Part shown: piece after piece, positions 17,200 through 24,992 of the stretch
Numbering within the stretch: position 1 is the stretch's first letter
Layout of the letters: each line of letters begins with the position of its first letter
Assembly (NCBI GenBank): GCA_964612995.1
Contig: CAZTGE010000014.1
Span: 1-46,676, forward strand
DNA: 46,676 bases
Direction: 5' to 3'
DNA from: SLQH01 sp964612995
GTDB lineage: Bacteria > Planctomycetota > UBA11346
Notes under the pieces: generated by a model
Told to the model about the DNA's origin: nothing
Seen by the model: the letters and a program-made list of their open reading frames with translations, nothing else
Databases searched by the model: none
Position numbers and translations under genes: made by a program

Positions 17200-18861
17200 A
17201 TGACCATGACCACGACAACGAGCCTGCCGCCGTGGGCCGCCTGCCTGGCGCGCCTGGGGATCTGGGCCTTCCGTGCGCTGGTGGTGTTCGCGTCGCTGGC
17301 CGGGATCGCCTATCTCGTCCATCACGCGAGCGGTATCTTCCGCTGGCAGGGGATCGCCTTCATCGCCGCGGCCGGCCTGGCTTGGCTGGCCATCCTGCTG
17401 CACCATCTGGTCAGCGGTCGCGATCTCGAATACCTCGTCGCCCTGCTGCTGATCGGCTGTCTCGCCAGTCTGGGCCTCGGCGAGAGCGAGATCATGGTGG
17501 AATGGGTGGTGCCTGCGTTCGACATCATCTTCGTCCTCTTGCTGTTGGCGATGCTCGTGCTCTATGCCGTCAGCGGGTGGGGCCGGGGGCGCCTGTTGTT
17601 GGTCGCGCTCACCTGTATCGTCCTCGGATGGGTCTTCGGTACGCTCAACGTGGGGGTGCTCGATCGCTATCGCGGGCGCACCGAACCGCTGCCTTCACAG
17701 GAGAGCCAGCAGCTGCAGGCGGCGCGCGAGCGGGTGGCCGCGGCCGAGGCCGCCTACGCGCAGTTCGAGCAGCGCCTCGAGGCCCTGCCGGCCGAGGCCA
17801 GCGAGTTCGATGACGAGGAACGGATCGAGTTGGCGATCACGGATGAAGAGGACCAGCGCGAAGCTCTGGCGGCGCTCAAGGAGAAGCGCGAGGCGCTGGC
17901 CGCGCTCCAGGAGCTGCTCGATGCGCAGCAGACAGACGTCAGCGAGAACTGGGGGCAGAGCGATCCCGACGCGGCCCGGGCCTATCGGGCCCACGGCAAG
18001 CAGGAGCGCGCCCCGGTGGAGGGAGCCGAGGCCGAGGGTGGCATCGAGCTCGACCAGACGGCCGCGCCGGAGCCGGTGGAGGAGGACGAAGCGGATGCCG
18101 ATTCCTGGGCCCTGAGCCAGCAGGATCTGGTCCGGGTGACCGAGTTGGAGCACGCCAGCGTGTTCCTGATGCGGCTGCTGCTCTACCTTGGCGGCAGCGT
18201 TGCCCTGCTCGCCTACATCGCCCAGTTCAATGCCACCTTCCCGTCGCTCTACCCGCTGCCGTTGAGCGGCCGCTGGGTCGACGGCTTGAGCGACAAGGAG
18301 GCGTGCATCCACCTGCAGAGCGACGACCCGGCCTGCTTGCGCTTCTTCCTGGAGCTGAGCGTGCGCAAGGGTGAGTCCTTCGTGCTGTTCACCGACGCGC
18401 CAGTGGTTCGCGCCGAGAGCTTCGCGCGGGTCCCCGGTTGGCTCGCCCGGATCGGCGGCTGGCTCGGCCAGGATGAGCGCGTGACGGTGGCGCACGCGAG
18501 CAATGCGGATCCCGTCTTCATCCCCGACAGCGGCTACGTGTTCGAGACCGCCTGGACCGGTCGCGGCGTGTACAGCATCATCGGCGATGCTCCGGCCCGC
18601 ACCCATCTGGTCGATCTGCTCGAATTGATGCGTCTGCGCCGCCCGCCCTTCGCCACCGCGCGACGGACCTTGAACCTGGTCTGGTATCGGCGCGAGCTGC
18701 CACCGCCGAAGATGCTCGACGAGATCCTCTATCTCGCGCGCAACGAGAACCTGCGCGTGGTGCTGGTCGGCGCCTGGCGGCTGCCCGAAGAGCTCGAGAG
18801 CCGTCTGGACGCCGTCTATCCGCCCGAGTTCTTCGCCGCCGCCCGCGGTCGGCAGAGCTGA
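17200..18861 (+). CDS. Multi-helix membrane protein with coiled-coil domain, unknown family (553 aa)
   Basis: ATG 17200 or 17206 are both possible. The first 160 residues hold about five membrane helices. Residues about 165-250 form a charged, Ala/Glu/Gln-rich coiled coil (QLQAARERVAAAEAAYAQFEQ). An acidic Ala/Pro stretch follows, then another helix near 325-345 (LLLYLGGSVALLAYIAQF). The C-terminal 200 residues are a soluble mixed domain (FVLFTDAPVVRAESFARVPG; YSIIGDAPARTHLVDLLELM) ending LRVVLVGAWRLPEEL. I recognise no family. It follows the DUF4159 gene by 81 bases in the same direction and is probably part of the same system. Confidence 0.75.
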   Translation: MTMTTTTSLPPWAACLARLGIWAFRALVVFASLAGIAYLVHHASGIFRWQGIAFIAAAGLAWLAILLHHLVSGRDLEYLVALLLIGCLASLGLGESEIMVEWVVPAFDIIFVLLLLAMLVLYAVSGWGRGRLLLVALTCIVLGWVFGTLNVGVLDRYRGRTEPLPSQESQQLQAARERVAAAEAAYAQFEQRLEALPAEASEFDDEERIELAITDEEDQREALAALKEKREALAALQELLDAQQTDVSENWGQSDPDAARAYRAHGKQERAPVEGAEAEGGIELDQTAAPEPVEEDEADADSWALSQQDLVRVTELEHASVFLMRLLLYLGGSVALLAYIAQFNATFPSLYPLPLSGRWVDGLSDKEACIHLQSDDPACLRFFLELSVRKGESFVLFTDAPVVRAESFARVPGWLARIGGWLGQDERVTVAHASNADPVFIPDSGYVFETAWTGRGVYSIIGDAPARTHLVDLLELMRLRRPPFATARRTLNLVWYRRELPPPKMLDEILYLARNENLRVVLVGAWRLPEELESRLDAVYPPEFFAAARGRQS

Positions 18862-18978
18862 GGCCCCGGCAGGCGCGGTAGCAACCCTGAGGCGAAAGGC
18901 TGGCCCCCCAGCCGCCAATCCTTCCAATGGGATCCGATGGAGGCGGGCGAAGCGGCGGATCTGCGAGGTGTGCGACGG

Positions 18979-19476
18979 ATGATCGCCGTCTACCTCGGCA
19001 TGTTGGCGGTGATGTGCATCGCGGGGCTGGGCTATATGGTCATCGGCGGCGAGCTCGGCCCGCGCGCCTACGTGCCACACACGCCTCCGCCGTCGCGCCC
19101 GCCGCCGCCGGGTCATACCTGGGTCGAGGTCAAGGCGACGGCTTACTGCCCCTGCCCCAAGTGCTGCGGCAAGCACTCCGATGGGTTCACCTCGATCAAC
19201 CGCGCCGTGGCCGAGTTCCCCCAGGGGATTGCGGTCGAACCGAAGCTGATCCCCTACCGCACCGAGCTGGTGATTCCGGGCTACGGGCCGGCGATGGTCG
19301 ATGACACCGGCAAGGCCATGCGCGACAGCGCCAGACGAGGGGTCGTCCACCTCGACCTACGCCACGCCGAGCACAAGCAGGCCTTGCGCTGGGGCGTGCG
19401 GTGGCTGTGGGTGGCGATGCCCGGGGATTCACCTGCGGCGATCTTGCAGCGCGCGAAGGATGAGCGGATGCGCTGA
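18979..19476 (+). CDS. Membrane-anchored 3D-domain protein (165 aa)
   Basis: ATG 18979 is preferred because GAGGTG lies nine bases upstream; ATG 18937 would add 14 residues with a weak site. The N-terminus is a signal anchor (IAVYLGMLAVMCIAGLGYMVIGG), followed by a Pro-rich linker (PPPSRPPPPG). The rest is a 3D domain of the double-psi barrel kind found in lytic transglycosylase-like and cell-wall proteins: ATAYCPCPKCCGKHSDG, IAVEPKLIPY, VDDTGKAM and VHLDLRHAEHKQALRWG. Two of the three family Asp are seen (DDTG, LDLR); the first is replaced by Glu (VEP instead of VDP). The Cys cluster near the start is typical of one branch of the family. It may act on peptidoglycan. Confidence 0.8.
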   Translation: MIAVYLGMLAVMCIAGLGYMVIGGELGPRAYVPHTPPPSRPPPPGHTWVEVKATAYCPCPKCCGKHSDGFTSINRAVAEFPQGIAVEPKLIPYRTELVIPGYGPAMVDDTGKAMRDSARRGVVHLDLRHAEHKQALRWGVRWLWVAMPGDSPAAILQRAKDERMR

Positions 19477-19483
19477 GCGGCGG

Positions 19484-19519
19484 GAGGCTGGCGGCGTCGG
19501 CCCGTGAACCGCCAGCCTC
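19484..19519. terminator. Convergent-gene hairpin, possible two-way terminator
   Basis: GAGGCTGGCGG (19484-19494) and CCGCCAGCCTC (19509-19519) form a perfect 11-bp stem with a 14-base loop. It lies between the 3D-domain gene and the convergent gshA gene and reaches the gshA stop codon. There is no T-run, so any termination would rely on the stem alone. Confidence 0.5.
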
Positions 19520-20711
19520 AGCCGCATGAACGGCAGTCGGCCAGATCGGGCGCGGAAGGATCGAGCTGGCGGGCGCATACGTTCTCGCGCTCGCGCATGA
19601 TCCCAGCGAAGTGCTGCACGATCGCCGCCACGCTCATGCCGCGCGCGTGTAGCGCGAGCCATTGCTGGGCGGTGTTGCCTTCAGTGAGCACCCGGTGGAG
19701 GGGGGCGAGCCACTCGGCGAAGCCGCGGTCGGCGGCCAGGGGTCGCAGGCGCTCGAGGCGTTGCGTGATCAGGGCGGCTGCGGTCATGGTGCGCCCGCTG
19801 CGCCAGTCGACCACCATGGCGGCGAGCGAGTCCCTGGCGACGGCGTTCTCGTTGGCTTCCTGGAGGGCGCACCAGTCGGCGTCCGGATCGCGGCTCACGG
19901 GGTCGCACCCGGGGTCGGCGAGCGCGTCCTGGATCAGCGCCTCGTAGAAGGCCTGCATGGCCAGGAGCAGGTCCGGTTCCCAGATCTGGTCGCAGATGCG
20001 CAGCTCGAGGCGGTCGATCAGGCAGGGGCTGGCGGGGCCATTGGGCCGGGCGGCGAGCCAGAGGTGGCGATGGCTCTGCATCTGCCCATCGCTGAGGCGG
20101 TGGCAGACCCAGCGCTTGAAGGCGTCGGCGTCAGCGAGGAAGGGCACTCGGGCGGGGGTGCGGGGGAAACGGTGCCAGCGGGTCGAGTGACGGCCGGTGG
20201 GCGTGCCGGCGAGAAAGGGCGAGGCGGCGGTGCAGGCGAGGAACATGCAGGCTTCGAGCCGCAGTACGCGCCAGGCGCGCAGCAGGCGGTCGACGTCGGT
20301 TACGCCGAGGTTGAAGTGCACCCCGGCGGTGACTACGCGCGAGCCGTAGTTGTGCTTGATCCATCGGTAGTAGGCATTGTCGGGCTTGCTGATGTGGAAG
20401 GCGTCGAGTGGGGCCAAGGCCAACGCGCCGCCGGGGATCAGGGTGTAGGGGCCGATCGCCGCGATATCACGCCGCAGGCGCTGCCGGCGTTCGAGCAGCT
20501 GTCGTGCGAGCGAGGCGTAACAACGATGCACCCCGGTTCGGTACTCGACGTTGCGGCTGTCCGGCTCGGTTTCGTAGACCGGATCGCGCTCGGCGAGCAG
20601 GTGCGAGAGGCCGATCACGGTGCCGTTGGCGGTGCCGGTATAGACCTCCTCTTCGACGCCCTTGGTCAGCAGGCGATGGCGGTCTTCGCTGCGGCATTGA
20701 CACAGGCTCAT
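19518..20711 (-). CDS. gshA: Glutamate-cysteine ligase, GCS2 family, cyanobacterial type
   Basis: The product (397 aa) makes gamma-glutamylcysteine, the first step of glutathione synthesis. Family landmarks as I know them are in order: LLTKGVEEEVYTG at the start, EPDSRNVEYRTG, YTLIPGGALAL, YGSRVVTAGVHFNLGV, HSTRWHRFPRTPARVPF, HLWLAARPNG and LIDRLELRICDQI. These match the cyanobacterial-type GCS2 enzymes rather than E. coli GshA. The start codon overlaps the gshB stop by four bases, so gshB and gshA are coupled. The two together give a full glutathione pathway. Confidence 0.9.
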   Translation of the reverse strand: MSLCQCRSEDRHRLLTKGVEEEVYTGTANGTVIGLSHLLAERDPVYETEPDSRNVEYRTGVHRCYASLARQLLERRQRLRRDIAAIGPYTLIPGGALALAPLDAFHISKPDNAYYRWIKHNYGSRVVTAGVHFNLGVTDVDRLLRAWRVLRLEACMFLACTAASPFLAGTPTGRHSTRWHRFPRTPARVPFLADADAFKRWVCHRLSDGQMQSHRHLWLAARPNGPASPCLIDRLELRICDQIWEPDLLLAMQAFYEALIQDALADPGCDPVSRDPDADWCALQEANENAVARDSLAAMVVDWRSGRTMTAAALITQRLERLRPLAADRGFAEWLAPLHRVLTEGNTAQQWLALHARGMSVAAIVQHFAGIMRERENVCARQLDPSAPDLADCRSCG

Positions 20712-21667
20712 GTTCCACTCTCCCGGGCTGCGCGGACCTTGCCCTCCCAGCAGTCGATCACCCGCTCGTCGAGCGGTTCGTCGGTGAGGCGCATCGCCTC
20801 CTGCAGGCAGGTGGGTGAGGTCACATTGACCTCCACCAGGTGACCTCCGATGACGTCGATGCCGACGAAGGACAGCCCCAGCGCGCGCAGATGGGGGCGC
20901 AGGGTGTCGGCAATACGTTGGTCGTCGGCGTCGATCCGGGTCGGGGCGGCGGAGCCCCCGGCGAAGAAATTGTTGCGGTGGTCCTCGTCGCCGTGGACCC
21001 GGAGCACCGCGCCGAGGATGTCGCCCTCGAGCAGCAGGATGCGCTTGTCGCCGCTGCTGGCTGCACTCAGATAGCGTTGGACGATGACGTCGCGCTGCCC
21101 GCCGGCAGAGGTGGTCTCGAAGGCCACCCGGGCGTTGGGGTCGCCGGCGGCGACGCGGAAGACGCCCTGGCCGCCGAAGCCGTCGGTCGGTTTGACCACC
21201 ACTTCACCCATCTGGGCGAGGAAGGCGAGGTAGGCCTCGCGGTCGGTGGTCACCAGGGTCGGCGGCAGGAGTTCGGGAAAACGGCAGGCCCATAGCTTCT
21301 CGTTGACACTACGGATGCCCGCCGGCGCGTTCACCACGGTGACCTGCGGCGGGAGCAGGTCGAGCAGCCAGGTGTCATGGAGGTACCGATCGTTGAACGG
21401 CGGGTCGGTGCGGATCACCACCAGATCGATCTCGTCCTGGCTCAGCACCCGCATCGCCGCGGTGCGGCAGCACGCAGTGGCATCACGGTCGACCGCGGTG
21501 ATCGGGCTGACGCGCACGCGCAGCGCGCCATCGGCGACGCTGATCGCGCCGGGGGCGCAGTGGAACAGTTCGTGGTCGCGCGCGTCGGCGCAGCACATGA
21601 ACTGGAAGCTGGTGTCCTTGACCGGGTTGATCCCGGCGAGTGGATCCATCAGGAAGACGATGCGCAT
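20708..21667 (-). CDS. gshB: Glutathione synthetase
   Basis: The 319-aa product is an ATP-grasp enzyme that joins glycine to gamma-glutamylcysteine. It starts with the typical MRIVFLMDPLAGINPVKDTS, followed by VLSQDEIDLVVIRTDPPFN, VVNAPAGIRSVNEKLWA, VVKPTDGFGGQGVFRV, the metal-site region GLSFVGIDVIGGHLVEVNVTSP and LQEAM near the end. The length fits bacterial GshB. It is upstream of and overlaps gshA, and only 39 bases separate its start from the end of the ABC permease gene, so all are likely one transcript. Confidence 0.94.
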   Translation of the reverse strand: MRIVFLMDPLAGINPVKDTSFQFMCCADARDHELFHCAPGAISVADGALRVRVSPITAVDRDATACCRTAAMRVLSQDEIDLVVIRTDPPFNDRYLHDTWLLDLLPPQVTVVNAPAGIRSVNEKLWACRFPELLPPTLVTTDREAYLAFLAQMGEVVVKPTDGFGGQGVFRVAAGDPNARVAFETTSAGGQRDVIVQRYLSAASSGDKRILLLEGDILGAVLRVHGDEDHRNNFFAGGSAAPTRIDADDQRIADTLRPHLRALGLSFVGIDVIGGHLVEVNVTSPTCLQEAMRLTDEPLDERVIDCWEGKVRAARESGT

Positions 21668-21706
21668 GAAGGGTCGGTCCTCGGCGGGGAATGGGTCGCC
21701 GGCGGA

Positions 21707-22972
21707 TCAGGCGCCGCGCAGATCGGCCAGCAGCGGCCGACGGCTGACGAGGATCATGATGGGCGCAGCGGCGAACAGTGCCAGACCGCCGGCCAGCAGC
21801 GGTGCCCAGAGCAGCCAGATCGGACGGATGTCCGTGCGCAGGCCCTCGGCACTCTCGAGGAAACCCGAGAGCGACACACTCAACGGCGGCAGCAGCACCG
21901 CGGTCAGGCCGACGCCGACCAGCGCGCCGAGCGCCGAGGCGAGCACCAGACCGCTGGCGAAGATGGTCAGCAGGTGCGGCAGTCGCGCGCCCAGGCTGCG
22001 ATACAGGGCCAAGGTCAGCCGCCGTTCACCGACGATGGCCACGGTCAGGCTGCCCGCGCCGATGGCCAGGACCGTGGCCACCAGCACCAGCAGCCCGGCC
22101 GAGATCGCGGTGCCGATGGCGCGGTCCTTGAGCACGCCTTCTGCCAGCGCGGTCTGCCCTTCGAGCGGCAGGTCGCGCTCAACGATGGCGCGGCGGGCGT
22201 CGACCAGGGCATCGAGACGATCGAAGCGCAGAGTGGCCAGGATCGGCCCGGTGCCGCCCGGCGGGCGCTCGGGGAACAGCTGCGTCAACCACTGGTCGGC
22301 GAGCCGCTTGGGCACCCCGGCGCCCCACACGGGAACGTCGCTGCTGAAGCCGATGACGATGCCGAAGAGATCCTCGGTGATCGCTCCGGGGATGCGGTCG
22401 AAGGCATCGGCGCCGACCTGCATCTGGACCACCAGATTACGCAGCAGGTCGCGTCGCAGCCGGGGTTTGTTGTAGCGGTCGGCGAGGCCGAGGTTGTAGA
22501 GCGCGATGATCCGCGGGTTGAGGATCAACGGAACGAACTCGTCCTGGCGATGCCAGGCCTCGCGCAGGTCTTCGGGAACGTCGTCGTCGCGCAGCGAGTA
22601 GAGCGTCAGGTCCTTGCGGGTGTCGATCAGCCGGGGGATGTGGAAGCGCATCGAGGCGGGGATCGGCAGGCCGCTGATGATGCGCATCGACTCGAGGCCG
22701 TCGAGTTGTTCGAAGAAGGCGATGTCGGCGGGCGTGAGCACGGTGCGCTCGTTCGAGATCGGCCCCTGTTCCGGATCGGGCGCGCGCACGCGCAACGTCC
22801 GTTCTTCGCCGCTGCCCATCAAGGCGCGCAGGCGTAGCGTGCTCAGGTGCTCGACCAGCCCGGTGGCCATGCTCACCCCCAGGCCGCCGAGGCAGCAGAG
22901 CAGGCCGACCACCAGCAGCGAGAGCGGGCGGCGGGTGGCTTCGAGCCGGATCAGACGCGCCATGCCGGTCAT
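21707..22972 (-). CDS. FtsX/MacB-type ABC transporter permease (421 aa)
   Basis: One helix at the N-terminus (SLLVVGLLCCLGGLGVSMATG), a periplasmic domain of about 240 residues, and three helices in the last third (ISAGLLVLVATVLAIGAGSLTVAIV; LLTIFASGLVLASALGALVGVG; IWLLWAPLLAGGLALFAAAPIMIL) give the four-helix LolC/MacB layout. RRLTLALYRSLGARLPHLL between helices 2 and 3 is the FtsX-family coupling region. Its start overlaps the stop of the ATPase gene. Proteins of this type move substrates on the periplasmic side instead of importing across the membrane. The substrate is unknown. Confidence 0.85.
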   Translation of the reverse strand: MTGMARLIRLEATRRPLSLLVVGLLCCLGGLGVSMATGLVEHLSTLRLRALMGSGEERTLRVRAPDPEQGPISNERTVLTPADIAFFEQLDGLESMRIISGLPIPASMRFHIPRLIDTRKDLTLYSLRDDDVPEDLREAWHRQDEFVPLILNPRIIALYNLGLADRYNKPRLRRDLLRNLVVQMQVGADAFDRIPGAITEDLFGIVIGFSSDVPVWGAGVPKRLADQWLTQLFPERPPGGTGPILATLRFDRLDALVDARRAIVERDLPLEGQTALAEGVLKDRAIGTAISAGLLVLVATVLAIGAGSLTVAIVGERRLTLALYRSLGARLPHLLTIFASGLVLASALGALVGVGLTAVLLPPLSVSLSGFLESAEGLRTDIRPIWLLWAPLLAGGLALFAAAPIMILVSRRPLLADLRGA

Positions 22973-23604
22973 GCGCTCAGATCCAGGCGCTCGTTGCAGC
23001 GGCGGGCCAGGTCCTGCTCGTGGGTCGCGAGGATCAGGGTCACGCCCTCCTCCTCGCTCATGGTGAAGAGCAGGTCCTCGAGCGTGCGTGCGGTGATGGC
23101 ATCGAGCGTGGCGGTGGGTTCGTCGGCCACCAGTATCCGCGGCCGGGGCAGCAGCGAGCGTACCAGCGCGACGCGGATCAACTGGCCACCGCTGACCGAG
23201 TCGCCCGCGACGTCGCGACAGCTGGTGATGTCGGCGCGCGCCATCAAGCGGTCGCAGCGATCCTCTGCCGTCTCGACCGTACGGAAGGTCGCGGGCAGCA
23301 GCACGTTCTCACGTGCGCTGAGCAGCGGATGGAGGTGGGGGGTCTGGCGCAGCAGACCGACATCGCTCAGCCGCCTGCCTTCGCGCTCACGCGCCGGGAG
23401 GTTATAGGGGCTGGTCTCGCCCCAGAACACGCTGCCGCTATCGGGTACCAACAGCCCGGCGAGGATGTGCAGCAGAGTGCTCTTGCCGCACCCGGAGGGG
23501 CCGAGGATGGCAAGTGACGCTCCGGGCGCGACGCTCAGCGAGCAGTCGTCGAGCACCAGGCGTTCGCCGAGCGAGTGGCTGAGGTGCTCCGCGCTCACCT
23601 GCAT
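22969..23604 (-). CDS. ABC transporter ATPase, LolD/MacB type (211 aa)
   Basis: Walker A (GPSGCGKST), Q-loop (RQTPHLHPLLSARENVLLP), signature VSGGQLIRVALVRSLL (Val instead of the usual Leu), Walker B (ILVADEPTATLD) and the switch His (LATHEQDL) are all present, and the length is typical. No strong ribosome site is visible before ATG 23604. It overlaps the permease gene by four bases and follows the CobW-type gene after 71 bases on the same strand. Confidence 0.9.
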   Translation of the reverse strand: MQVSAEHLSHSLGERLVLDDCSLSVAPGASLAILGPSGCGKSTLLHILAGLLVPDSGSVFWGETSPYNLPAREREGRRLSDVGLLRQTPHLHPLLSARENVLLPATFRTVETAEDRCDRLMARADITSCRDVAGDSVSGGQLIRVALVRSLLPRPRILVADEPTATLDAITARTLEDLLFTMSEEEGVTLILATHEQDLARRCNERLDLSA

Positions 23605-23675
23605 GGGCGTACGGTAGGTTCACGTTCGCGGCGTCGCAAGCGGGCAATGGAGGACATGGCGCAGGCGCAGGAGTA

Positions 23676-24587
23676 TCAGATGGAAGCGGCGTAGCGCCCG
23701 GCCTCGATCCGGGCAGCCACCTCGAGCAGGTCGTCCTGCTGCGCCCCCGCGCCGATCAGTGCGAGATCACCGGTGGCGACCGCCTGCGCGGCGCGACGCA
23801 CGTCCCAGCCGCTGGCGGAGAGGTCGACCACCAGGGCGCCATCGCCCAGCGGCACCGTGCCCTTGGCGCGATAGATCCCGCCTCCGAGCGCGTCGATCGC
23901 GGTGCGCAGGGCGTTCCAGTCGACCGGACCGGGGATGGTGGCCTGGGCAGTGAAGAAGTTGATGTCGCGGCAGGCGGCGTAGTCCTCCATCGCCTCCGGC
24001 GGGGTGGTGTCGGCGAGCAGGTCGAGCTCGTGACGGGCGTGTTCGGTGTGGGCGATCCCAGCCGTGGGATTGATGCTGCGGACGAGCTCTTCGCAGGCCA
24101 CGCGTTCATCGGGAGTGCTGCGATCACGCTTGTTGATCAACACCGTACTGGCGGCCTCGACCTGGGCCCGAACCGCGGGCAGGGTCTGCCACAGGCGCAG
24201 GAAGCTCATCGGATCGATGACCGCGACCGTGCGCACATGGGCGAAAGCCTGGTCGAGCATGTTCTCGCGCAGGCTCCGGGTCATCGACTTGGGGTTGGCC
24301 ATGCCGCTGGCCTCGATCACCAGCCCCTCCGGTGGCGGGTCGGCCTTGCGGATCCGACGCAAGGCCTCGACGAAGTCGTTGACCTTGCAGCGGCAGAACA
24401 CGCTGCCACCGGCGATGCTGGTGACCAGATCCCCGGCGAGCTCCAGGCGCGCGCCATCGACGTCCTTGGGCGGGAAATCATTGACCAGGAACAGCAGCCG
24501 TCGATCGCCATGGGTCTGGGTGATATGCTTGAGCAGCGAGGTCTTGCCGCTGCCGAGAAAGCCGGTGATCAGGGTGATGGGGATCAT
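23676..24587 (-). CDS. CobW/COG0523-family GTPase (303 aa)
   Basis: The N-terminus has the Walker A loop GFLGSGKTSLLKH, then EASGMANPKSM (the family's E-x-x-G region), DPMSFLRLW and the base-recognition motif INKRD. GGAGG lies just before ATG 24587. COG0523 proteins are metal chaperones or metallocentre assembly GTPases. Their usual CxCC metal motif is changed here: the matching segment reads GGSVFCRCKVNDF, with only C-R-C. The C-terminal domain is short but present. It leads the minus-strand set with the ABC transporter and glutathione genes. Target protein and metal are not shown by the sequence. Confidence 0.85.
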   Translation of the reverse strand: MIPITLITGFLGSGKTSLLKHITQTHGDRRLLFLVNDFPPKDVDGARLELAGDLVTSIAGGSVFCRCKVNDFVEALRRIRKADPPPEGLVIEASGMANPKSMTRSLRENMLDQAFAHVRTVAVIDPMSFLRLWQTLPAVRAQVEAASTVLINKRDRSTPDERVACEELVRSINPTAGIAHTEHARHELDLLADTTPPEAMEDYAACRDINFFTAQATIPGPVDWNALRTAIDALGGGIYRAKGTVPLGDGALVVDLSASGWDVRRAAQAVATGDLALIGAGAQQDDLLEVAARIEAGRYAASI

Positions 24588-24992
24588 GATGCCTCCACAA
24601 GGCTCCAGTCGGCGGTCGTCAGCCGGGGCCGCGCGTTTTTACATGCTGGGATCGGGCAGGTGGTCCGGCTTCCGGGCAGGCGGTGCCTAAACCAGTGATA
24701 CGCGCAGATCGGCGTTGGCGTTGGACGCAGCGAGGGTTGCACGCCGGTTTCCGGACGTGGCTGACAGAGCAACGACGAGGTTGTGTGCAGGGTATCACCT
24801 GCCGGGAAGGACGTGCGCCATGCAGCAATCCTCGGCTTGTCGCCACGGCGCAGCGGCGCACCATGCGCCATGTCGATTGCTCCGGGCTTGTGCCTTTCGC
24901 GCGCGAGTAGCCCGCATAACCTGCCGAGCACTGCAGTTGGAGCACACCGTGCCGATCGGATCGTATCAGCACTGGGGTAAGAAGGAGAAGCG
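24588..24992. promoter_or_regulatory. Divergent intergenic region between the minus- and plus-strand operons
   Basis: These 405 bases separate the CobW-type gene and the propeller operon, which are transcribed away from each other, so promoters for both should lie here. I see no convincing sigma-70 boxes, riboswitch, tRNA or repeat. A strong ribosome site (AAGAAGGAGAAGCG) precedes ATG 24993. Short open frames here have no ribosome site or protein-like composition. Confidence 0.5.

Noticed and set aside
24600..24990. Small genes or a structured RNA in the divergent spacer
   Set aside because: Open frames exist on both strands but none has a ribosome site or recognisable product, and no conserved RNA fold was recognised by eye.
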